Positions 8,210-16,791 of a stretch of 64,000 nt of DNA are shown in pieces. Source of the stretch: an uncultured Alistipes sp. (GTDB taxonomy: Bacteria; Bacteroidota; Bacteroidia; Bacteroidales; Rikenellaceae); contig CALUIK010000006.1 in NCBI GenBank assembly GCA_944320685.1, positions 62,001-126,000 on the forward strand, given 5' to 3'. Below the pieces are notes generated by a model. It was not told where the DNA came from. It ran no database searches and was given only the letters and a program-made list of their open reading frames with translations. Numbering within the stretch: position 1 is the stretch's first letter; every line of letters begins with the position of its first letter. The translations under genes were made by a program, and so were the position numbers.

Positions 8210-8926
8210 ATGGATATTCAGGCGTTCATCTGCAAATACCGCCGGGCATTTGGCGAAACGGCGGAACTGCCGCTTCTGTTCTATTATGATGATGAACCGG
8301 TGGCAGATACGGATAAGGTAAACGGTTGTCTCTTTAGGGGAATGGATGCTGCGAGAAAAGGCAGAGGGCTTAGCCTGAGTGCCGAAACCATCGGTTGTGG
8401 CGGAGGCAGGCTCTATGCCGCCTTTGCTCCGATGCCTGAACATGTCCCTGACTTTGTGTCGAATAAAGAACGCTACAAGGCCTCTCCTGAGGATGTAAAG
8501 GAGTGCATTGGGCGGCTTGACATACGGCCGGCTGCCAAAAGGTACCTTAATTTCATACGGATTGACCTCGCAAAGAGTTTTGAGCCCATGGAGGGAATCC
8601 TGTTTTTTGCTACTCCCGACATGCTGTCGGGGCTGGCAACTTGGACATTCTTCGACAATAATGCCGATGATGCGGTCTCTTGCATTTTCGGCTCAGGCTG
8701 CTCTTCGGTCGTATCACAAACCGTGAGAGAAAACAGAACAGGCGGCCGTCGTACGTTTATTGGCCTGCTCGACCCTTCCGTGCGCCCTCATGTAGAAAGC
8801 AATGTACTGAGTTTTGTGATTCCGGCAAGCCGTTTTAAAGAAATGTACCGGACAATGGACCATTGTTGCCTCTTCAATACGAATGCATGGAACAAGGTAA
8901 AAGAACGGATAGCTAACAGCATATGA
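8210..8926 (+). CDS. DUF169 family protein
   Basis: Cytoplasmic protein of 238 residues belonging to the DUF169 family, whose biochemical role is not established. Recognisable family features are the IGCGGG segment (about 62-67), the LLFYYDD-type N-terminal strand, LFFATPDMLSG in the centre, an FGSGCSSVV cysteine turn, and GRRTFIGLLDPSVRP near the C-terminus. No signal peptide or membrane segment. It is transcribed away from the response regulator; a near-consensus -7 element (TATATTTA, 8173-8180) lies about 30 nt upstream. Its stop is 7 nt from the stop of the convergent EamA gene, so the two share no operon. Confidence 0.85.
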   Translation: MDIQAFICKYRRAFGETAELPLLFYYDDEPVADTDKVNGCLFRGMDAARKGRGLSLSAETIGCGGGRLYAAFAPMPEHVPDFVSNKERYKASPEDVKECIGRLDIRPAAKRYLNFIRIDLAKSFEPMEGILFFATPDMLSGLATWTFFDNNADDAVSCIFGSGCSSVVSQTVRENRTGGRRTFIGLLDPSVRPHVESNVLSFVIPASRFKEMYRTMDHCCLFNTNAWNKVKERIANSI

Positions 8927-8933
8927 CCTGTGC

Positions 8934-9350
8934 TTATTTCAGTAACATTAGTATGCTTCCGCCCGTAATCAGCAGTGCTCCCGCCACCACCCGCAGGCTG
9001 ACCGGTTCCTTCAGGAACAGGAACGACAGGCAGATGGTGATGACCACGCTCATCTTGTCGATCGGCGCCACACGCGACACCTCGCCCGTCTGCAACGCCT
9101 TGAAGTAGAACAGCCACGACAGACCCGTCGCCGCGCCGCTCAACACGAGGAAGAGCCATGCATGGCGGGGTATCGCCCGTATCTCGCCAGCGTGATGCCC
9201 GAAGAGCACGATGCCCCATGTAATGAAAAGTATAACCGTCGTGCGTATGGCGGTCGCCAAATCTGAGTTAATGTCCTTGACTCCCACTTTGGCGAAGATG
9301 GCAGTCAGCGCGGCGAAAAACGCCGACAGCAGAGCGTAGTATTTCCACAT
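8934..9350 (-). CDS. EamA/DMT-family small transporter
   Basis: Inner-membrane protein of 138 residues, a single EamA unit with about five hydrophobic helices (roughly 2-18, 33-50, 63-82, 94-110, 118-136). Typical features are an N-terminal ALLSAFFAALTAIFAKVG helix and the late FLKEPVSLR...GALLITGG segment. Full-length DMT exporters carry two such units, so it probably acts as a dimer. The substrate is unknown. It starts at an ATG at 9350 and lies downstream of the RND pump gene on the same strand, but 255 nt away, so co-transcription is uncertain. Confidence 0.87.
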   Translation of the reverse strand: MWKYYALLSAFFAALTAIFAKVGVKDINSDLATAIRTTVILFITWGIVLFGHHAGEIRAIPRHAWLFLVLSGAATGLSWLFYFKALQTGEVSRVAPIDKMSVVITICLSFLFLKEPVSLRVVAGALLITGGSILMLLK

Positions 9351-9605
9351 GGTTATTTCCTCCTAATGGATTTAGCCAAAACAGTCATCCATTTACATAG
9401 GTGAAGCAGTGAACAGGCGCAAAGAGCCAATCCTATTTTGTAACGCCACAATCCGATGCCTGTCGCGGCGGATAATATAAAGCGTGGGGACCAATGCCCA
9501 GTTGCTACAAAAAATCTGTTTCATACCAACAGCCTAAAATCAATCTAATGTAAAAGTATCGCATATACGGCAATATGTGACTTGATATTGTCGGATTTTT
9601 AAAGA

Positions 9606-12600
9606 TTATACGCTTTTTCCGTAAATCCGCCTCATCACTGCCGGCAGCACTACCAGCAGCAGTGGCAGCCCCGCCGCGAAGCCGCCTATCACCGCTACGG
9701 CGAGCGGCTGCTGCATCTGTGCGCCCGTCCCAATGCCGAGGGCGAGCGGCATCAGGGCGAGGATGGCGCCGATGGCGGTCATCAGCTTGGGACGGACACG
9801 GAGGGCGATGGCATAATCAACCGAATCCTCCATCGTGCCGCCCTCCCTGCGGTTGGTCTTGTATTGCCATACGGTGAAGATGCTGTTCTCAGCCAAAATA
9901 CCCACTATCATGATTATACCCGTGTAGCTGCTGACGTTGAGCGGCACTCCCGTTATCCATAAAGCAAGCAGGCAACCGCAGATACCCATCAGCGATATGA
10001 ACAGTACTGCAAGCGAGATGCGCCACTCGCGCATGAGGAACATCAGCACCGTAAGTACCAGCAATGTGGCAAGGGAGAGGATGGATGCCAACTCACGAAA
10101 CGACTGCTGTTGTTCGGAATATGCGCCGCCAAATGAAATACTGTAACCCGATGGCATGTGCAGCTGCCGTTTGAATTCCCGTTGCAGGTCGCCTGCCGTA
10201 CCGCCCAAGTCGCGCCCCTCCAAGCGGGCGGTCAATGTGATATTGCTTTTCAAGTCCTCGCGCCGTTGCTCTATTTCGCCCGGTATCACCTTGATCCGGC
10301 AGAATGTCTCAAGCGGACGTGTGGAGCCATCGGGCAGGAAGATGGGCTGGCGGCGCAATAGTTCCGGCGAATTGTCGGGGAAGTCGGTGAAACGTAAAAG
10401 GATACGTCGCATCTGCTCGCCGTCCTGCACGGAGCCGATTTGCAGACCTCCGGTCATCGCTGCCTGAGCCGGATTCGGATCTATCACATTTTGACCGGAT
10501 AGAGGTATACCGCCCGTGTAGGCTGCAAGCTGCTCTTGGAAGTCAGTCAGTGCAATGCCGTACCGTGACAGTTTCTCATCGTCAGGAACGAATACGAGGG
10601 ATGCACCGGCAGGAATCAGCCCGTTGTCAATATCCACCCCGGGTACGGACTGCATTATCTTTTCCGCCCGTGCCGCCATTTGTTGCAGAACAGCATAGTC
10701 ATCGCCGAATATCTTGACCTCAATGGGCTGGGCGGTGCTCATCAGGTCACCCAAGAGGTCAGCGATGCGTTGTCCGAAGCTGATGGTCATTAAAGGAACA
10801 GCCCGCGAGATACTGTTGCGCAAGTCGCTTATGACTTCGGGCGTGGTTTTGCTCCGGTCTTTCTTCAGTTGTATAAGGTAGTCGCCGAAGTTGGAGGGAC
10901 GTGTCTTGAACGACATGCAGAGGGCCGTGCGGCGCGAATATGTCTCCACGTCGGGGTGCGCCATAATGATGCGCTCCATCTGCCGGCAGAGACGGTCGGT
11001 TTCCTCTATGTCCGTACCTGCCGGAGAGTGGTAGTCGAGTACAATCGTCCCTTCGTCCAAGTCGGGCAGGAACCCGGAAGCCATCTGTGTGGAAGCATAC
11101 CAACCGCCGAATCCCAGAAGCAAGACAAAGGCGGCGGCAATGGCAGGTTTCCTGTATATGATGGTAAGAAAATGCACCTTGCGGATAGATGCCTCTTCAA
11201 GTTCTTTCGCATCCGACGACTTCGGATGCACCCGCCTCTTGTAGCCTATCATCAGGTGCAACACAGGGAGCAAGAGCCATGTGACAAGGAACGATGCCGC
11301 CATGGTAAGCTGCATCGTGTCGGAAAGTTCCTTGAAAAAACTCCCTGCCAGCCCGCTCATCAGCCTGAAGGGGAAATGTATGACAATGGTTGCCAGAGAG
11401 GATGCCACCATCGCCGGAAACAGCATCCGTATGGCATTACGCACCGCATCGAAGCGGTCCTTGTCGGGATGTTCCTCATGCTCACGGTATATCTGCTCGA
11501 TGATGACGATGGCATCGTCGATAATCAGGCCGACTGATGCCGCCATCGCACCGAGCGACATCACGTTGATGGTGATTCCAGCCAGATAACATAGCAGGAT
11601 GCTGAACGCCACGGTGACGGGAATGGTCAGCATCACCACGAGGCTTGACCGCCACGAACGCAGGAACAGAACCATCACCACAATGGCAAGGAACAGCCCC
11701 TCGTAGATGGTTTTCAATACGCTGTGGATGCTGTCGCCGACGAAGGCGCTTTGGTTGTAATAAGGTTTCAACTCATAGCCCTCGGGGAGTTGGGCGCGTA
11801 TCTCCTCAGCCTTGGCCTCCGCCTCCTTGGCGAAGGCAAGCAGATTGACGCCGGGCTGTTTGACCAGATCCACCAGCACGGCATCCTCTCCGTCGGCGTT
11901 TATCTTCAGGAACTCCTGCTGCTCCTGTATTTCCACTTGGGCAAAGTCGCGCAGGCGGATGATGCGTTTGCCGTCGTTGCGCACGATGACCTCTTTCAGC
12001 TCTTCCAGTCCGTCAATGCGCGTGTCGGTCAGCGATAGGTAAAGGCGGTTATAGTCCGCCACATTGCCGTTGCCAAGCACGAAGTTTGTTCGGGCGAAAG
12101 CATCCTTTATCTGTGCGGGTGTGATACCCAAGGAGGACATTTTCATCGGATCGGGCTTGACGACAAATTCCTTTGCCTTGCCGCCACGAACCACCACGTT
12201 GCTGATACCGCTGACCTGCGAGAACATCGGCCGTACTACGAGGTTGCCGACATCGCGCAGGTCGATGCGGCTGTGTGTCCTGCTCTCCAATGTGAAGCCG
12301 TAGACAGGGAAGAGAGACTGGTTCATCGCTTCGGTGGATATGACCGTTCCGGCAGGCAGGAAGCCGCTTATCTCGTTGATACGGCTCTCCAACTGCGTTT
12401 TCAGGGCATAGATGTCCAGCCCCCATTGGAAATAGACATCGATGACACAACAGCCCCTCGATGTGCTGCTTTTGACCACGGTCGTGCCCTGCACTTTTTT
12501 CACTGCGCTTTCCAAAGGCTTGGTGACGGTTGTCATCATCCTGTCCACGGGTTGCTGTCCTGCATCGGCTATGACGGTGATGCGCGGAAACAGCACTTCG

Positions 12601-12722
12601 GGAAACAGATTGGTCTGCATTCGGGTGTAGCAATAAAATCCTGCGAGCAGGAGCAGCAAGCCTACAAAAAGGATGGGCTTGGCGTAGAGCTGGTGGAAAC
12701 TTTGCTTTCGTATATTGTCCAT
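9606..12722 (-). CDS. RND efflux transporter permease
   Basis: Proton-driven inner-membrane pump of 1,038 residues. It has the N-terminal membrane helix, a large periplasmic porter domain, a central helix bundle with the proton-relay motif VGLIIDDAIVIIEQ (conserved Asp pair), a second porter half and C-terminal helices ending ...VLPAVMRRIYGKSV. Length is normal for the superfamily. It resembles the Bacteroidota drug/metal RND group rather than classical AcrB; I cannot set the substrate. It is third in the operon TolC-adaptor-pump, starting 9 nt after the adaptor stop. The adaptor upstream is frameshifted, which may leave this pump without its periplasmic partner. Confidence 0.93.
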   Translation of the reverse strand: MDNIRKQSFHQLYAKPILFVGLLLLLAGFYCYTRMQTNLFPEVLFPRITVIADAGQQPVDRMMTTVTKPLESAVKKVQGTTVVKSSTSRGCCVIDVYFQWGLDIYALKTQLESRINEISGFLPAGTVISTEAMNQSLFPVYGFTLESRTHSRIDLRDVGNLVVRPMFSQVSGISNVVVRGGKAKEFVVKPDPMKMSSLGITPAQIKDAFARTNFVLGNGNVADYNRLYLSLTDTRIDGLEELKEVIVRNDGKRIIRLRDFAQVEIQEQQEFLKINADGEDAVLVDLVKQPGVNLLAFAKEAEAKAEEIRAQLPEGYELKPYYNQSAFVGDSIHSVLKTIYEGLFLAIVVMVLFLRSWRSSLVVMLTIPVTVAFSILLCYLAGITINVMSLGAMAASVGLIIDDAIVIIEQIYREHEEHPDKDRFDAVRNAIRMLFPAMVASSLATIVIHFPFRLMSGLAGSFFKELSDTMQLTMAASFLVTWLLLPVLHLMIGYKRRVHPKSSDAKELEEASIRKVHFLTIIYRKPAIAAAFVLLLGFGGWYASTQMASGFLPDLDEGTIVLDYHSPAGTDIEETDRLCRQMERIIMAHPDVETYSRRTALCMSFKTRPSNFGDYLIQLKKDRSKTTPEVISDLRNSISRAVPLMTISFGQRIADLLGDLMSTAQPIEVKIFGDDYAVLQQMAARAEKIMQSVPGVDIDNGLIPAGASLVFVPDDEKLSRYGIALTDFQEQLAAYTGGIPLSGQNVIDPNPAQAAMTGGLQIGSVQDGEQMRRILLRFTDFPDNSPELLRRQPIFLPDGSTRPLETFCRIKVIPGEIEQRREDLKSNITLTARLEGRDLGGTAGDLQREFKRQLHMPSGYSISFGGAYSEQQQSFRELASILSLATLLVLTVLMFLMREWRISLAVLFISLMGICGCLLALWITGVPLNVSSYTGIIMIVGILAENSIFTVWQYKTNRREGGTMEDSVDYAIALRVRPKLMTAIGAILALMPLALGIGTGAQMQQPLAVAVIGGFAAGLPLLLVVLPAVMRRIYGKSV

Positions 12723-12731
12723 AGTCGCGCT

Positions 12732-13612
12732 TCATTGAATGACGGTTACCCGAGCCTTGTCTTCCAATCCATATCCGCCCGTCTGGATGATGCGGTATTG
12801 CAGGGATAGTGTCGGGGACAGAATCTCGATGCTTTCTGTCGTGCTGTTCCCGATGTTAACAAGGACTTTTATGGCGGTGCTGTCATCGGCAAGCCGCATA
12901 ATCCAATGCTCCGTCAACGTCTCGTCGCATTGGACGGCGGACTTGGGCAATACCGAGACCTCCCCGTTAACATTTCGGGAGGTGAAGATGGCTTTGGCAT
13001 TCAACCTTTCGGGAAGAAAGGCGCATCGGCTATGGCTACTACCCTTTCCGATTGGGAAGCGGTATTCATCGTCACCAACGGGGATTGTACGGTTGCCGTG
13101 AGGCGTGTGCCGTCGGGCAGTTCCATAATGCAGCGGCTTCCCGGCTTGGCATGTTCCCGCTGCTCGTAAGGCACGTTTATCTCGAATACGAGGCTTCCGG
13201 CATCGGCAAGGATGCAGAGCGCCGTGCCTTCCGGCGCATAGCTTCCGGTTTGTGCCTGCGCATCGGTCACAATGCCGTTGCGCTCCGCCTTTATCTCAAT
13301 GTACTTTTCAGGATTCCCCAATGCGTGCTGCTCCTTGCTCTGCAAGCGGTAAAGGACTTGCCCCGCTCTCACCCTCGTACCTGGCTTTACCCGTGCCTCC
13401 GTAACAAAAGAAGGTATCGGGGCAGTGACTGTCGTTTTGCATTGATAGGATGTGGTCGCTATGAGAACGGTTTTTTGCGGGATATGTCCACGGACGGGAT
13501 GCGTCAGGGTTACTTCCGTAGCGAGTTCCGTTTCGGAGGCGTTCTCCGCCTGCCCTCCTGCGCAAGCAGCCAGACAGATCGATGTGAGCCACAGGAAATG
13601 TATTGTTTTCAT
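12732..13612 (-). pseudogene. RND periplasmic adaptor (MFP), frameshifted
   Basis: Membrane-fusion lipoprotein linking the RND pump to TolC. The first 203 residues read normally: lipoprotein signal ending LAACAGG, a biotinyl-lipoyl-like half (KPGTRVRAGQVLYRL, then ERNGIVTDAQAQ) and a beta-barrel segment. The frame ends at a TGA at 13001-13003. The C-terminal 90 residues (LNAKAIFTSRNVNGEVSVLP onward, with LPKSAVQ) continue in another frame to 12732. The break lies at about 13003-13025 in a C/T-rich run, and restoring one base rejoins the frames into a normal ~293-residue protein. It sits 10 nt after the outer-membrane gene and 9 nt before the pump gene. It could be a real mutation or an indel error. 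Confidence 0.85.
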
Positions 13613-13622
13613 ATCCGTTTAC

Positions 13623-14909
13623 TTAATAGTTCCAATAATTGCAAGTGACAACGACAAGCTGACGGTTTGCTTGTAACAGCATGCAGTCTCTTTCCGCCTG
13701 TATCCTGCTGCGCAGGACGGTGATGTAGTCCAGTACGGATACTTGCCCGTCCTCCATTTCTTTGGCGTAGTCGGAAAGCACCTCTGCATACCCTTCGAGC
13801 CGGCGTTTCAAGGCATCCTCCCGACGGTTGTACTTGTCCAGTTCGGCGAGGCATTGGTTTAGGCGCATTTGGCGTTGGTATTCGGCATTCTCCCTGTATG
13901 TACGGATGCTATGTTGCTGCAATTCGGCCTGCCGCTGCTTCCACCGCCTTTGCCTGCCGTCAAATATCTTCCATCGGAATGTCACTCCCGCGCTCCACCC
14001 GAAGTGTCGGTACCATCCGGCGTAATCGCCCACTTGCAGGCCGCCGTTCACAAAGAGATCCAGCCGGGGCTTGTATTGCAAGTTGAAGGAGTGCAATGAT
14101 GCCTCCGTGTTCAGACTGTCCAATTGGTATTGCTCCGTGAAAAGACTACCGTCATATATAAAAGACTGTCTTAATTCCACCACGGCATCTTCTAAAGCCA
14201 CGTCTGCCGTATCCGCGATGCCGCACAGCAGGTTCAAGTCCATCAGATGCGTATGGTAGGATTGCATGGAGGAAAGGTGCAGTTCCTCGTTCGCCCTACG
14301 TTCGATGTCAATCAGGCGCAAGTCCGACTCCTTGGCCAATCCGTTTTCCACCAGCCGTCCGACTATTTCCTCCTGACGGGCCAGCACCGCACCGACGGAA
14401 TCGGCAAATGCCGTCTGCTTCTTGTCGAGCAGGCAGAGCAGGTATTGTTCTGTCACGGCACGTTCCAACCGATGCTCCTCCATGCGGAGATGGTTGCGGG
14501 CAATTTCCGTGGTTATCCGCGACTGTTCCTGTGCCACTCTGTAGGACTGATTGCCCAACAAAGGTTGCGTCCACGTCACTCCGGCGTGGAGGAATCCGCT
14601 GCTTTCACCAAGGTCATACCCATAATAATCCGTAGCGTCGCGTGCGTTCCACTGAAAAGAGGTCCGCCCTCCGTCCTTGGACACAATCGGCACGAACAGG
14701 TAATCCCCGTTCACTTCCAGCAAGGAATGCCTGTACATTGCTTTCAGGCGTTGCAACTCGTCCTGTTCGATTTGCATTCGGTTACGGTAATCGTTGAGCA
14801 GCGGACTGTTCCGTTTGGCGGCCTCGATATAGCAATGCAGGGAGTTGCTCTGTCCGTATGCTGCGACGTCAAAAACGAAGAATGCCAGAAATAATACAAT
14901 ATGCCTCAT
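13623..14909 (-). CDS. TolC-family outer-membrane efflux protein
   Basis: Outer-membrane channel of the first RND system, about 428 residues. The start at 14909 is chosen because MRHIVLFLAFFVFDVAAYGQS is a clean signal peptide; the frame is open further upstream but that part has no secretion signal. Long alpha-helical segments (LERAVTEQYLLCLLDKKQ; the DIERRANEELHLSS region) and the repeated two-half layout are typical of the OEP fold. The pair LFVNGGLQVGDYAGWYRHFGW and VTFRWKIFDGRQ look like beta-barrel strands. First gene of the operon followed by adaptor and pump. Confidence 0.9.
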   Translation of the reverse strand: MRHIVLFLAFFVFDVAAYGQSNSLHCYIEAAKRNSPLLNDYRNRMQIEQDELQRLKAMYRHSLLEVNGDYLFVPIVSKDGGRTSFQWNARDATDYYGYDLGESSGFLHAGVTWTQPLLGNQSYRVAQEQSRITTEIARNHLRMEEHRLERAVTEQYLLCLLDKKQTAFADSVGAVLARQEEIVGRLVENGLAKESDLRLIDIERRANEELHLSSMQSYHTHLMDLNLLCGIADTADVALEDAVVELRQSFIYDGSLFTEQYQLDSLNTEASLHSFNLQYKPRLDLFVNGGLQVGDYAGWYRHFGWSAGVTFRWKIFDGRQRRWKQRQAELQQHSIRTYRENAEYQRQMRLNQCLAELDKYNRREDALKRRLEGYAEVLSDYAKEMEDGQVSVLDYITVLRSRIQAERDCMLLQANRQLVVVTCNYWNY

Positions 14910-15293
14910 ACCTTGCTGTTGGTTTTCGGCGAAATTAGAATGTGAGTTTGGAGAAAGTTTGAAGATATAATGATGTGTCCCTCCCCGTGTCGGGAAACCA
15001 GAATCCATAAAACCGGTACAGGCTTTATTTGCAGACAGGGCTGCACGGGATTTCCCTGATAGCTGAAAAGCCTGCGCGCCCCGCTCGGTTTGTGGCGGCG
15101 GCCACCTGCACAAGGTCAGTTTTTACAGTAACACCGTACGGCCGCCTTCGCCGCAATGATACTGGACATCGGCGCCGACCTTTGTATTTAGGATAATTCC
15201 ATTGTCTGTGCTCGTGGATGCATGGCATTTATCCCGCTGCCGGAAGGTATGGAACAGTATTTAATAGAAGGAAACCTCTTTTTCCCATGTGCA
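14910..15293. other. Gene-free stretch upstream of the first efflux operon
   Basis: About 380 nt with no supported gene. It should hold the promoter of the TolC-adaptor-pump operon; no full TTTG/TAnnTTTG pair was found close to 14909 on the minus strand. Minus-strand frames here stay open for 60-70 codons with an Arg/Ala-rich peptide (for example VQVAAATNRAGRAGF) that looks like commonly carried non-coding DNA rather than a protein. Confidence 0.4.
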
Positions 15294-15323
15294 AAAGCCC
15301 CTGCTTGAGAAAGCAGGGGCTTT
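15294..15323 (-). terminator. Strong hairpin ending the second efflux operon
   Basis: Perfect 13-bp stem, AAAGCCCCTGCTT (15294-15306) and AAGCAGGGGCTTT (15311-15323), loop GAGA. On the minus strand it is followed by a T-run, so it ends the operon whose last stop is at 15430. Confidence 0.85.
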
Positions 15324-15429
15324 GTAATTTACGGCACGTCATAGATTGCCAGTTGTAAATCCTTATGTCTTACATCTGCATATTTTATTCCCGACGCAGG
15401 AGGTGTCCGTTCATGCATATAAGCACGTA

Positions 15430-16791
15430 TTATATTCCGCCTCCAAGTGCATGATATAGCGAGACTACACCCTGCAATTCGGAGAGCCGGTCCGCAATGG
15501 CCGATAGCTGTGCTGAAAGCAGAGCCTGTTGTGCCGCCAGCACTTCAAGGTATGTTGTCGAACTGTGCCGCATCAGGAGTTGCGTACTCTCTACCGCCCG
15601 TTCGAGCGATCGGAGCTGTTCGCTGCGGGAGTCCGTTTTGGCGCGTGCGGTTTGTACCTGCGTCAATGCATTGTTCACTTCCGCACCGGCGTTGAGCAAG
15701 GATTGCTGGAATGCGAGGCGTGTTTCCTCCTGCTGTGCCTTTGCGATCTTCACGCGGGCACGGTTCTGTCCCGCATTGAAAATCGGTTGCAGGAGTGATC
15801 CTGCCGCCGAGAGCAGCAATTTTCCGGGATTTGTCACGACAGCTCCAGCACTGTTCGTCCAGCCTGCCGATCCGCTCAGCGTCAGCGACGGATAGAGCGC
15901 GGCGCGGGCTTCGGCTGTTGCATAAAATGCCTGCACGAGAGCCTGCTCGCTTTGGCGGATGTCGGGACGACGGGACAGGAGCTGCAACGGAACGCCGACG
16001 GCCAGCTCCGCCGGAGCGGACTGCGCCTCCAGTGTCGTGCGTTCGATTGCGTGCGGCGTGTCGCCCAACAGCAGCGCGAGCGAGTTTTCCGTCTGCCGTA
16101 TGGAATACTGCAGATCGTACAGCGTCGTTTCGGCGGCATGGAGTGTCGCTTCGGTCTGGGCGATGCCAGCATCGTTCGCATCCCCTGTCGCTTTCAAAGC
16201 CCGCATTACGCGCACTTGCTCGCGGTAACGCTCTACGGCCTGCTCCGTGACAGCCATCCGCGCATCGAGGCCAAGCAGTTGATAGTAATAGTCGGCCACG
16301 TTGGCTATCAATTGCGTCTGCACTGCATCGCGGTAAGCCTCGCTTTGCAGCAGGGCCGCACGCGAACGCCGTTTGGCATTGGTCAGACGGTTGAAAATAT
16401 CGACCTCCCAACTTGCAGTGACGGGAACGCTGTACGTCCACGCGGCTTTCGTACCGTCGAAACTGCTTGTGCCACCCGTCGGTGCGACATTGAACGACGG
16501 CAAATAAGCCAGCCGTGCCGCTTTCAGCGTGGCTTCGGCTTCCGTAATGCGCAGCCGTGCCACCTGCAAGTCGGTGTTGTGTACCAGCGCCGTGTCGATC
16601 AGGCGTTGCAACGGCTCGTCGTCGAACAGCTCGCGCCATCCGATGTCGGTGATTGATGCGGTGTCGGCGGTCGCGTACTCCGCTCCATATAGGTTGTCGG
16701 TTTGTACCTCGGGGCGGGAATATGGTTTATAAATGCTGCACGCGGTTAACAGCGATGCCGCCATTATCATTATGATCGTTCTCTTCATCAT
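15430..16791 (-). CDS. NodT/OprM-family outer-membrane efflux lipoprotein
   Basis: Outer-membrane channel of the second RND system, 453 residues. The signal peptide ends in LLTAC, a lipobox, so it is a lipid-anchored TolC-type channel. Hallmarks are WRELFDDEPLQRLIDTAL near the N-terminus, the ATLKAARLAYLPSF and LLSRRPDIRQSE motifs, the LYPSLTLSGSAGW strand, and the mirrored second half ending LYHALGGGI. Its ATG overlaps the pump stop by 4 nt (ATGA), so it is the third gene of an adaptor-pump-channel operon. Intact. Confidence 0.95.
   Translation of the reverse strand: MMKRTIIMIMAASLLTACSIYKPYSRPEVQTDNLYGAEYATADTASITDIGWRELFDDEPLQRLIDTALVHNTDLQVARLRITEAEATLKAARLAYLPSFNVAPTGGTSSFDGTKAAWTYSVPVTASWEVDIFNRLTNAKRRSRAALLQSEAYRDAVQTQLIANVADYYYQLLGLDARMAVTEQAVERYREQVRVMRALKATGDANDAGIAQTEATLHAAETTLYDLQYSIRQTENSLALLLGDTPHAIERTTLEAQSAPAELAVGVPLQLLSRRPDIRQSEQALVQAFYATAEARAALYPSLTLSGSAGWTNSAGAVVTNPGKLLLSAAGSLLQPIFNAGQNRARVKIAKAQQEETRLAFQQSLLNAGAEVNNALTQVQTARAKTDSRSEQLRSLERAVESTQLLMRHSSTTYLEVLAAQQALLSAQLSAIADRLSELQGVVSLYHALGGGI

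Noticed and set aside
15025..15228. 67-codon minus-strand frame in the gene-free stretch
   Set aside because: Low-complexity Arg/Ala-rich peptide, no start context or family; treated as non-coding.
6365..15429. A complete integrative element carrying the efflux genes
   Set aside because: No integrase, relaxase, transfer gene or flanking direct repeat was found in the window.
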